A DNA stretch of 9,499 nt, taken from positions 1 to 9,499 of the forward strand of contig DAOVQH010000073.1 of NCBI GenBank assembly GCA_030628755.1, in the 5' to 3' direction. Numbering within the stretch: position 1 is the stretch's first letter; the number at the start of each line of letters is the position of its first letter. Source of the stretch: Candidatus Cloacimonadota bacterium. GTDB lineage: Bacteria > Cloacimonadota > Cloacimonadia > Cloacimonadales > TCS61. The position numbers were made by a program, and so were the translations under genes. Shown in pieces: positions 1-6,151 of this stretch. The notes beneath the pieces are model-generated. The model was not told the DNA's origin. It worked only from the letters and a program-made list of their open reading frames with translations, and made no database searches.

Positions 1-228
1 GTCTTCTTCTTTTCGTTCAATAATATATCCAGTGAGCACATCCTTGCTTCTCCGCCAGGTGAGTTTTATCTGGCTGTCTGAGATAGGTTCTGCAGTAAAT
101 TCTATCGGGGATTGGATTTCAACTCCCGGATCAAATGGATTCTTAGGATTTGGTTGAGTGCAAGATAGTAACAAGATTAAAGTAAAAAGGATAAAGGATA
201 AAGGTAAAAGGGTTTTATGTTTTTTCAT
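1..228 (-). CDS. Fibronectin type III lipoprotein, N-terminal part (cut by window edge)
   Basis: Only the first 76 residues are visible; the reading frame is open to base 1. The ATG at 228 is preceded by a strong GGAGG at 232-236, which fixes the start. Residues 1-22 are a lipoprotein signal peptide (Lys-rich start, then a Leu/Phe/Ile stretch) ending in the lipobox LLSC with Cys23 as the lipidation site. An Asn/Pro linker with N-P-F-D-P follows, then the start of a fibronectin III fold (residues about 40-76, with the typical SQIKLTW strand and a GYIIER strand). Proteins of this design in FCB bacteria are usually surface-anchored, with FN3 domains presenting a longer C-terminal region. What that region does here cannot be seen. 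It is separated from the upstream 602-residue protein gene by a repeat-filled gap of 135 bases, so it may be transcribed separately. Confidence 0.85.
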   Translation of the reverse strand, partial: MKKHKTLLPLSFILFTLILLLSCTQPNPKNPFDPGVEIQSPIEFTAEPISDSQIKLTWRRSKDVLTGYIIERKEED

Positions 229-256
229 ATTTCCTCCATTTTGGTTTAAACCCCTC

Positions 257-311
257 TGTCCAGCACCTATATGTACGGAAACGTAAGAAGAATCCAAATA
301 GGTGCTGGACA
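257..311. repeat. 14-bp perfect inverted repeat with an inner hairpin
   Basis: Bases 257-270 (TGTCCAGCACCTAT) are exactly complementary to 298-311. The 27-base interior holds a second small hairpin at 274-285: TACG, GAAA, CGTA on the plus strand. The element lies between the stop of the 602-residue protein gene (364) and the FN3 lipoprotein start (228). No T-tract follows either arm, so a standard Rho-independent terminator is not supported. An intergenic repeat, an mRNA 3'-end stabiliser or a processing site are the likelier readings. Confidence 0.7.
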
Positions 312-313
312 TC

Positions 314-360
314 TCCCCTTTCCGTCTTCACTTCGTTTCGCCGCGACAAGCCAAAGGGGA
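314..360. repeat. Inverted repeat with 8-bp arms (TCCCCTTT / AAAGGGGA)
   Basis: Bases 314-321 and 353-360 are perfect inverted repeats enclosing a GC-richer interior with TCGCCGCGA, unlike the surrounding AT-rich DNA. It begins 3 bases from the stop codon of the 602-residue protein gene and directly abuts the 257-311 element. The pair looks like one composite intergenic unit filling most of this gap. No poly-T run supports a simple terminator. Confidence 0.55.
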
Positions 361-363
361 ATA

Positions 364-2172
364 TTAATACATTTGAAAATCTTTTAAACCTATGATCGAG
401 CCATCAGGATTTTTCTTAGGTTGCCAACTGCGGACATAGATCTTAGGTTCTTTTTCATTTGTCAGGTCAATCATCAGGAACAGATAACCTTTATCTGCAT
501 AATTAGTGGAATAATAATCCTGTGCAATCTGAATTCCATAAATCTTTTCATCACCATGAACTTTTTTTACAACATTATCTTCAAAATGGATATTCACAAA
601 TTCATTTGATCTGAATACATTTTTTAATCTTTCAATATATTCTTGTTTATTTAAACGAATGTATTTTATTCGGTCTCCTAATTGTTTATACATATTTTCA
701 ATAGGTTTATCTTCTTTTAAAACATATCCAATAATTATCATAGCATTTTCTGCAAAAACATTTTGTACAAAATCTATGTTTTTTAAACAATACGCTGTTT
801 TATAGAATTCCATAAACTGAATTAGTTGATACTTATTCTCAAGAGTTCCCCACTGTTCACTATGAATAAGAATATCCTCAATTGCTTTTTCGCTTAATGT
901 AAAATTAATAGCATCAATTTTATTTTCTTCATTAAATATGAAAGATAGTTTATCAACAAATTGACGATCATTCTCTGGAAATGTAAATAGCATTGGAAGA
1001 GATCTTACAAAAGTAGATTTATTGACTTTAGCAGTATATAGAGAAAACTCTTCGTCAATTAATTGAGCGTTTCCATAGGAAATAATTTTTTGAAAATTAT
1101 CAAATCCATTATCTGTAAAATAGTCTTTTATTTTCTCATAATCTTTCGACTTTATACCTTCAATAATATTATTCATGATATTTAAATATTTGATTTCATC
1201 AATTGATGTATTAACTGATTCAATTTCCACGTGAATTTCATGAGATGTTACTTCTTTCTCAATTTGATCATCAATGAATATTTTATCCCGCGAATTGAAT
1301 GAAAGATTGTTAGTATCTTCCATAACATCTCTGATCTCTCCATCAACTGAACGCTTATTATAATAACGATATTCGGTTTTTAGGTCTATTTCAGAAATAT
1401 TTTTTGCATATTCATCATAAAATTCTGTAACCCCTATTCCGTCTTTTACAGTAACATTTTTTGCCCAGTTATCACCAGTATAATATGAGAAATCGAGATT
1501 CTGAACAGCTTTGTTATGATAATATACACCAAGTTTAATTAGTCTTTTATTAATTATAGAATCGTATTTATTCAATGTAATTTCAAAATTCAGGAATGAG
1601 AAAATTCTATTAATGCAATCTGGTAGAGCAGTAATTAACGTGCGGATGTCTTCTTCTTCAAAACAGAATTGAATTTCATTATTTTCCGGATGGCTTCTTA
1701 AAAGCAATAATGCCCAATAATAATACCTTAATGCATCACCTATGCGAAGCTCTTTTTCAGCCTTGATAGCTGTTTTTGTATAATCTATGATTTTGTTTCT
1801 ACGTGCATCGAATAATTTCTCAAGGTTTTCTTTTTCAATGTAGCGAAGTACAATGACTTTCCCTAGTTCTGATTCTTCATCGACTTTACTTAATGCATTC
1901 ATTAGAGTAGTATTAGAATAGGTTTTTACTATCGACTGAGTAAATTCTCTTAAAGTTTCGTCCTCTTCCTCGTATAGATTGGTGAATTTTACCTCAACTT
2001 GTACCGAAATTTTACTTACTAAATCTTTCAACGCTTTTTGGTCTGCTTTCTCATAAGTAGTATCTTCTCCATATCCATAAAGATATTCATCAGAATTTCG
2101 TATTTCATTGATAGTTAAAGAAAATAGATTTGAAATGAGCAACATACTAATAATAATTAACAATATTTTCAA
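364..2172 (-). CDS. Exported LPP20-like protein of unknown function, 602 aa
   Basis: The start is TTG at 2172, supported by a strong AGGAGG at 2177-2182; no ATG lies nearby in frame. Residues 1-18 form a hydrophobic signal peptide without a lipobox cysteine, so the protein is probably periplasmic or secreted rather than lipidated. Residues about 28-120 resemble the LPP20 lipoprotein fold: a Y-G-Y-G strand, an alanine-rich helix (EKADQKALKDLVSKI), then a beta strand. Residues about 132-160 form a helical pair with a YYYWALLLL core that looks TPR-like. Two later stretches, about 335-440 and 455-520, look NTF2-like (helix, 'FYKTAYCLKNIDFV', then a short strand). A final beta-rich part ends in YLFLMIDL and an R-S-W-Q-P motif. 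These fold calls are from memory of similar FCB proteins and are tentative. No catalytic residues are recognised. It stands alone, flanked on both sides by palindromic repeats, so it is likely its own transcription unit. Confidence 0.8.
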   Translation of the reverse strand: MKILLIIISMLLISNLFSLTINEIRNSDEYLYGYGEDTTYEKADQKALKDLVSKISVQVEVKFTNLYEEEDETLREFTQSIVKTYSNTTLMNALSKVDEESELGKVIVLRYIEKENLEKLFDARRNKIIDYTKTAIKAEKELRIGDALRYYYWALLLLRSHPENNEIQFCFEEEDIRTLITALPDCINRIFSFLNFEITLNKYDSIINKRLIKLGVYYHNKAVQNLDFSYYTGDNWAKNVTVKDGIGVTEFYDEYAKNISEIDLKTEYRYYNKRSVDGEIRDVMEDTNNLSFNSRDKIFIDDQIEKEVTSHEIHVEIESVNTSIDEIKYLNIMNNIIEGIKSKDYEKIKDYFTDNGFDNFQKIISYGNAQLIDEEFSLYTAKVNKSTFVRSLPMLFTFPENDRQFVDKLSFIFNEENKIDAINFTLSEKAIEDILIHSEQWGTLENKYQLIQFMEFYKTAYCLKNIDFVQNVFAENAMIIIGYVLKEDKPIENMYKQLGDRIKYIRLNKQEYIERLKNVFRSNEFVNIHFEDNVVKKVHGDEKIYGIQIAQDYYSTNYADKGYLFLMIDLTNEKEPKIYVRSWQPKKNPDGSIIGLKDFQMY

Positions 2173-2176
2173 AATT

Positions 2177-2182
2177 CCTCCT
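2177..2182 (-). promoter_or_regulatory. Shine-Dalgarno AGGAGG fixing a TTG start
   Basis: The minus strand reads AGGAGG here, four bases before the TTG at 2172. It is among the strongest ribosome binding sites in the window and is the main evidence that the 602-residue protein begins with a TTG codon. Confidence 0.75.
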
Positions 2183-2224
2183 CAAATAATTATTAATGGT
2201 AATAATTTCATATTTAATTTTGCT

Positions 2225-2250
2225 CGTTACGAAAGTCCCCTTTCGTAACG
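2225..2250. repeat. 11-bp perfect hairpin with four-base loop
   Basis: CGTTACGAAAG (2225-2235) and CTTTCGTAACG (2240-2250) are exact complements around a four-base loop. On the minus strand, which is the coding strand here, the loop is GGGA, fitting the GNRA tetraloop pattern. It lies 52 bases upstream of the TTG start of the 602-residue protein. AGCAAAATT follows on the minus strand, not a T-run, so terminator function for the trmL cluster is possible but not of the classic kind. It could equally be a dispersed palindromic repeat or a leader structure. Confidence 0.7.
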
Positions 2251-2313
2251 CATTGTATTTCCAAACAGAGTTTAGGAACAAGCTAAAAAAAATTCATTTG
2301 CTTTCCCTCAACA

Positions 2314-2375
2314 AAACCTGACAGGTTTCCACTTCAAACCTGACAGGTTTAAAAAGCCTCAAACCTGTCAGGTTT
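2314..2375. repeat. Three copies of the palindrome AAACCTG-A/T-CAGGTTT
   Basis: Copies lie at 2314-2328 and 2336-2350 (central A) and 2361-2375 (central T, so the reverse complement). Each is a 7+1+7 palindrome. Copies two and three together form a perfect 15-bp inverted repeat with a 10-base loop. Copy three is inside the trmL coding region, and copy two supplies the last two bases of its stop codon. Spacing is irregular (22 and 25 bases between copy starts) and there are no unique spacers of CRISPR length. I recall similar motifs as dispersed intergenic repeats in FCB genomes, but that cannot be tested from one window. Confidence 0.8.
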
Positions 2376-2852
2376 CAAAAAATAATTGTCAATTGTTACT
2401 TGCCTTAATGCCTCATACAGAACAATTGCCACGCTATTTGATAGATTGATGGAACGAATATTTTCTGACATTGGAATCTTGATGGTTTGTTCCCAGTATT
2501 TTTCCAAAATCGATTCGGGAATTCCGCGCGTTTCAGGACCAAACACAAAGATATCCCCTTGTTTGTAATCCCGGTTTGTATAAATATTATTGCTTTTGGT
2601 TGTGCAAAAATAAATATTATTTTTGGAATAGGTATTAATTAAATCTTCCAGGTTTTCATAAAAATGTAGGGAAAGCTTATCCCAATAATCAAGACCAGCT
2701 CTCTTCAAATATTTATCTGTAAGTAAGAATCGCATAGGTTTGATAATGTGAAGCTGGGCATTTATTCCCACACAGAGTCTGCCGATATTTCCAGTGTTTG
2801 CAGGTATTTCCGGTTGAAAAAGAGCAACGCGAAAAGAACAACTTTCCTTCAT
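2349..2852 (-). CDS. trmL: tRNA (cytidine/uridine-34 2'-O)-methyltransferase, TrmL family
   Basis: A SPOUT-class methyltransferase that adds a methyl group from S-adenosylmethionine to the ribose of the wobble base of leucine tRNAs. Seen: NTGNIGRLC (from about residue 19, numbering from the 2852 start), KRAGLDYW (about 50-57), FGPETRGIP (104-112, SAM-binding knot), IPM and RSINLSNS (133-140), then the closing helix YEALRQ. Length is 167 residues, against about 157 for the E. coli enzyme. The ATG at 2852 overlaps the TGA of the upstream thiB-like gene as ATGA, the classic coupling arrangement. An in-frame ATG at 2873 would add seven residues and overlap more deeply, and neither has a strong ribosome site. 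The extra C-terminal residues include Lys-Pro-Asp-Arg-Phe encoded exactly by a 15-bp palindromic repeat. It is the last gene of the dnaB-mlaE-thiB-trmL cluster. Confidence 0.93.
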   Translation of the reverse strand: MKESCSFRVALFQPEIPANTGNIGRLCVGINAQLHIIKPMRFLLTDKYLKRAGLDYWDKLSLHFYENLEDLINTYSKNNIYFCTTKSNNIYTNRDYKQGDIFVFGPETRGIPESILEKYWEQTIKIPMSENIRSINLSNSVAIVLYEALRQVTIDNYFLKPDRFEAF

Positions 2853-3880
2853 TTCAGCATTATCATTTCCCATTTCTTTATCCAGCTCTTATATCGCCAT
2901 TGTATAGTTCTTAAACTTAATTCTTTTGTGAAATCTCTCTTAGGCTCTGGAAGTAATTTATATTCTGTTGATAGTTTAATATTTTTATTTACAGGAAACA
3001 TCCACATCTCCAGAGGAATCAGCTCCTGAAATTCTTCTGAAAGTAAAAATTCAACGAACTGTTCTGCCAGCTTCTGATTTTTAGTGGAACGCAGGATACC
3101 CACACCTTTTATCAATTTAAATCCTCCCTCCTGAGGAATAGTTGATTTATATTTGTCCGTGTTATCCTTCTTAATATGGAAAATCGGAGTTGTTACATAA
3201 CCCAACATAAGCGGTGCTTCAGCTGCCAGAAACATATTATAAGCTTCATCAAAACTTTCTGTAATTGCAAAAATATTTTCTTTTATGCTTCTCCAAAAAT
3301 GACCATATCCATGTTCCCCAAAAGCTGCAATCGACCAAAATAACATTGCTCTTCCAAGACTTGATTTTCTTGGGTCCATTATTATTATCTGGTTTTTAAA
3401 TTTACCATCCTGCATTTCACCGAAAGTTACAGGTGCATTAGAGATATTTCTACTATTATAAATTATACCCAAATCGCTATAACTTACAGGGATGATATGA
3501 TTAGTTTTGTCGAAGATAACTTCTTTATTCACATATTTCAGGTTTTTAGGTTCATATTCCACAAATAGACTTTCTTTCAATGCCAAATATAATAAAGTGT
3601 TATCAATACCGAATAGTACATCAGCTTTTGTGCTGTCTTTTTCAGCAATGGTTTGCTCAACCATTGCCTGAGCAGTTACAAATATTTGTAAATTAACTTT
3701 GCAGTTGAAAATTCCCTCGAAGAGTGACATTGATTCTTCCAGGAAATCTTCATTCAATAAAACTTCCGAAGCATAAACGTTCAGTTCCTCTGATTCAAAA
3801 GTTGGAGTAGCTTCTTTTTTCAGAGAACAACTAAATATAAAAATCATTAAAATAAAACAAATTAGTATCCAATTTTTCAT
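2849..3880 (-). CDS. ThiB-like ABC transporter substrate-binding lipoprotein
   Basis: A periplasmic-type binding protein of the ThiB/TbpA subfamily (thiamine and its phosphates), anchored as a lipoprotein. From the ATG at 3880 the protein has 343 residues. Residues 1-17 are a signal peptide and FSC ends in Cys18. Family landmarks as I recall them from E. coli ThiB: KADVLFGIDN (85-94), DPRKSSLGRAMLFW (169-182), ESFDEAYNMF (208-217), GYVTTPIFH (227-235) and EMWMFPVN (291-298). Some aromatic positions differ conservatively (Trp to Phe in ESFDEAY, Tyr to Phe in TPIFH), so the ligand may be thiamine or a relative. GGTGAT at 3886-3891 is a fair ribosome site, five bases before this ATG; an upstream TTG at 3886 would add two residues. 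It sits 2 bases after mlaE and overlaps trmL by 4 bases. No thiP or thiQ gene is present in the window, so its permease and ATPase must be elsewhere or shared. Confidence 0.85.
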   Translation of the reverse strand: MKNWILICFILMIFIFSCSLKKEATPTFESEELNVYASEVLLNEDFLEESMSLFEGIFNCKVNLQIFVTAQAMVEQTIAEKDSTKADVLFGIDNTLLYLALKESLFVEYEPKNLKYVNKEVIFDKTNHIIPVSYSDLGIIYNSRNISNAPVTFGEMQDGKFKNQIIIMDPRKSSLGRAMLFWSIAAFGEHGYGHFWRSIKENIFAITESFDEAYNMFLAAEAPLMLGYVTTPIFHIKKDNTDKYKSTIPQEGGFKLIKGVGILRSTKNQKLAEQFVEFLLSEEFQELIPLEMWMFPVNKNIKLSTEYKLLPEPKRDFTKELSLRTIQWRYKSWIKKWEMIMLK

Positions 3881-3882
3881 TA

Positions 3883-4635
3883 TCAATCACCAAACAAAAG
3901 TGCTGCTACAATGAAATCCATAACCAGAATTAATATTGAAGAATAAACAACTGTCAGGGTTGTAACCTTACCCACACCCTCAGCTCCTCCTTTGGCTTTA
4001 CTTCCCATAAAGCAACCAACAGAGGTTACAATAAGACCAAAGAATAATGCTTTAACCAGACCTCCCCATAAATCTGAAGGAAGGAAAAAATCCCGCATAT
4101 TACTGAAGAAACTATAGGCGTTGACATTGTATTTGAATACGGATAGATAAAAAGCTGAAAGGATTCCTATAAAATTGGAAAAAATCGTTAAAAGCGGAAA
4201 CATCAGAATTCCAGAGATGATCCTCGGCATATAAATATAATCAACCGGATCGATAGCCATAGTTTCCAAGGCATCCAATTGCTCACTTACTTTCATTGTA
4301 CCAATTTCTGCAGCAATAGAAGCACCAACCTTTCCTGCAAGAACCAAACCGGTCAGCACAGGAGCCAATTCTATCATTGTTGATTTCCCAATTAAAACCC
4401 CTATAAAACTCATTGGAATATAACCACTGGTCTGGTAGGAAGCTTGTACTGAAGTAACCAAACCTGTAAATGCGGAAGTTATAGCAATCAAAGGTAAAGA
4501 ATCGTAACCGATCCTCTTCATCTGTTTTACAATCTCTGCAAATCGTTTTTTTATTCTTGGTAAATGACTGAAAATAGAAATATTAAAAAGAACAAACTCG
4601 CCCAGTATATTTATGAAAAAGCTTTTATTATTCAT
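3883..4635 (-). CDS. mlaE: MlaE/YrbE-family ABC transporter permease (phospholipid transport)
   Basis: An inner-membrane permease of the MlaE (MCE-associated) family that moves phospholipids or other lipids between the envelope membranes, working with an MlaF ATPase and an MCE-domain MlaD protein. At 250 residues it has normal family length. An amphipathic N-terminal helix region precedes the membrane segments at about 46-64, 74-102, 138-166, 190-212 and 224-247. The hallmark conserved loop is at 89-137: ELAPVLTGLVLAGKVGAS followed by AAEIGTMKVSEQLDALE and AIDP. The ATG at 4635 overlaps the 3' end of dnaB by 8 bases, so the two are probably translationally coupled. It has only a weak ribosome site of its own. 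The partner genes mlaF and mlaD, often adjacent, are absent here; a ThiB-like gene follows instead. Confidence 0.93.
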   Translation of the reverse strand: MNNKSFFINILGEFVLFNISIFSHLPRIKKRFAEIVKQMKRIGYDSLPLIAITSAFTGLVTSVQASYQTSGYIPMSFIGVLIGKSTMIELAPVLTGLVLAGKVGASIAAEIGTMKVSEQLDALETMAIDPVDYIYMPRIISGILMFPLLTIFSNFIGILSAFYLSVFKYNVNAYSFFSNMRDFFLPSDLWGGLVKALFFGLIVTSVGCFMGSKAKGGAEGVGKVTTLTVVYSSILILVMDFIVAALLFGD

Positions 4636-5965
4636 ATTCTGTCATATCACGAAAGGAAGTAAATTCAGTATAGAATTTCAATTCGAGTTTACCAATAGCT
4701 CCATGCCTGTTTTTCCCAATAATGATCTCTGCTATACCTTCTTTTTCTGTATCTTCGTAATAAACTTCATCACGGTAGATAAACAAAACCACATCAGCAT
4801 CCTGTTCAATTGCACCGGATTCTCGCAGGTCAGCAAGCTTGGGTCTTTTATCATCCCTGCTTTCCAAGGCACGGTTCAACTGTGATAAAACAACTATAGG
4901 AACACTGAGTTCCTTGGCAAGAACCTTCAAGTTTCTGGAAATCTCTGAAATTTCCTGCTGCCTGTTTTCCCGACTTCTTCTCACCGACATTAACTGCATA
5001 TAATCGATAATAATAAGGTCCAGACCTTTCAGCTCAGCTTTTAATCTCCGGGTTTTAGCTCTGATATCAAGAATAGTATTTACCCCACTGTCATCGATGT
5101 AGATATCTTTTTCTGAAAGGACTTCAGCAGCACCTGCAATACGAAGGATCTTTTTTTCATTCATGCCATAGCCTTTAAGCATATTTTCCATACTAACTTC
5201 AGAAGCAGAGCTCAGCATTCTCATTAATAATTCATTACTTTCCATCTCCATAGTAAAGATACCAACTTTCTTATCATAACGAACAGCAGCATTAGAAGCA
5301 ATATTCAAAGCTAAAGAAGTCTTCCCCATTGCAGGTCTGCCAGCTATAACGATCAACTGTCCTGGACGAAAGCCACCCAATTTCCGATCGAGATCTATAA
5401 ATCCAGTTGCCACACCCAAAATACTTTTCTTAGTTGCAGCTGTTTCTTCTATATTCTTTATTGTTGTTGGAATAACATCACTAATACTTTGAAAAGTCTT
5501 TCTACCCGGTCTTTCAGCAATTTGGAATATTGACTGTTCAGCTTCATCAACAATATCCTCAACGGACTGGTCGGATGTATAACAATTCTCAATAATTTTA
5601 TTCGATGCTAATATAAGCTGTCTGAGTAATGCTTTTCCCAACACGATGTTCGTGTGATATTCTATATTTGCGCTACTCAGAACTACATCCGATAACTCAT
5701 TAATGAAAAATTCACCGCCCACATTTTCCAGTTGCTGGTTGGTCTTGAGTCTATCAATAAGTGTGATAATATCGATTTCAATATTATCCTCAAAGATTTC
5801 TATTATATTCTGGAATATAATCTGGTGAACAGTGCGATAAAAGTGGTCTTTATCGAGCATTTCAATAGCTTTGGCAACAGCAAAATTATCGATCATCATT
5901 GCAGAAAGCACAGCAGCTTCAGCATTGATATCGTAGGGTAATTGTCTCTCGATTTTCTTAGCCAT
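4628..5965 (-). CDS. dnaB: Replicative DNA helicase DnaB
   Basis: The hexameric, ATP-driven 5'-3' helicase that unwinds DNA at the replication fork and recruits primase. The N-terminal domain (about 1-150) begins with the usual LPYDINAEAAVLSAMM. A linker leads to the RecA-like motor: TGFIDLDRKLGGF (187-199), Walker A GRPAMGKT (209-216), the catalytic Glu in FTMEM (Glu240), Walker B LIIIDYMQLM (317-326), SQLNR (361-365), DLRESGAIEQDADVV (379-393) and the arginine-finger region KNRHG (418-422). The length of 445 residues is normal and no intein interrupts the motor. The ATG at 5965 has AGAGGT at 5972-5977, spaced six bases. It leads a cluster with mlaE, thiB-like and trmL, with a 329-base upstream gap likely to hold its promoter. 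Confidence 0.97.
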   Translation of the reverse strand: MAKKIERQLPYDINAEAAVLSAMMIDNFAVAKAIEMLDKDHFYRTVHQIIFQNIIEIFEDNIEIDIITLIDRLKTNQQLENVGGEFFINELSDVVLSSANIEYHTNIVLGKALLRQLILASNKIIENCYTSDQSVEDIVDEAEQSIFQIAERPGRKTFQSISDVIPTTIKNIEETAATKKSILGVATGFIDLDRKLGGFRPGQLIVIAGRPAMGKTSLALNIASNAAVRYDKKVGIFTMEMESNELLMRMLSSASEVSMENMLKGYGMNEKKILRIAGAAEVLSEKDIYIDDSGVNTILDIRAKTRRLKAELKGLDLIIIDYMQLMSVRRSRENRQQEISEISRNLKVLAKELSVPIVVLSQLNRALESRDDKRPKLADLRESGAIEQDADVVLFIYRDEVYYEDTEKEGIAEIIIGKNRHGAIGKLELKFYTEFTSFRDMTEYE

Positions 5966-5994
5966 AATAATACCTCTGGTTTAACAGTTTAAGC

Positions 5995-6045
5995 ATTGAT
6001 GTGCATATCTTAAAAACATAAAAGAAACCAATTTTCCACATCAAT
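5995..6045. repeat. 9-bp inverted repeat in the dnaB leader
   Basis: ATTGATGTG at 5995-6003 and CACATCAAT at 6037-6045 are exact complements separated by 33 bases. The near arm starts 30 bases upstream of the dnaB start codon. It could be a leader stem or two half-sites of a DNA-binding protein. Chance occurrence is possible in AT-rich DNA. Confidence 0.35.
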
Positions 6046-6096
6046 CAAGCTTTATTTCAATCCCATTTACATTAGTGCCAAATGTCCCCGACTTTT

Positions 6097-6151
6097 AAAC
6101 CATTCGGAAGGTCAAGAAAAGCAAGAAGTTCTAAAACCATTCCGAAGGTCA
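6097..6151. repeat. Pair of 18-base imperfect palindromic repeats
   Basis: AAACCATTCGGAAGGTCA (6097-6114) recurs at 6134-6151 with one change (G to C at position 10). The copies are direct repeats with a 37-base period. Each core ACCATTC-GAAGGT is itself an imperfect palindrome. Like the AAACC...GGTTT array at 2314-2375 they begin AAACC and carry GGT near the other end, suggesting related intergenic elements. Confidence 0.65.

Noticed and set aside
181..215. Short tandem-like repeats (AAAGGATAAAGGATAAAGG) at the start of the FN3 lipoprotein
   Set aside because: They lie in signal-peptide codons rich in Leu, Phe and Ile, where low-complexity sequence is expected.
257..360. Rho-independent terminators at the inverted repeats
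   Set aside because: No run of T follows either structure on either strand, and the loop of the larger stem is long (27 bases).
421..609. Plus-strand open frames overlapping the minus-strand genes, such as this one
   Set aside because: They are antisense to well-supported genes, lack ribosome sites and show no recognisable protein features.
2314..2375. CRISPR-like array of three 15-bp repeats
   Set aside because: Spacers are only 7-10 bases, one copy is inverted, one is inside a gene, and no cas gene is nearby. These are dispersed palindromes.
2849..4635. A new ABC transporter made of the MlaE permease and the ThiB-like binding protein
   Set aside because: MlaE-type permeases pair with MCE-domain proteins and not with solute-binding proteins of this fold. 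Adjacency alone is not enough, and no ATPase is present.
4628..5965. Intein in DnaB, a common insertion site at the P-loop
   Set aside because: The motor domain is continuous and of normal length, with Walker A and B uninterrupted.
6072..6140. A 22-residue minus-strand open frame in the dnaB upstream gap
   Set aside because: It has no ribosome binding site, starts inside one palindromic repeat copy and runs through the other, and resembles nothing known.
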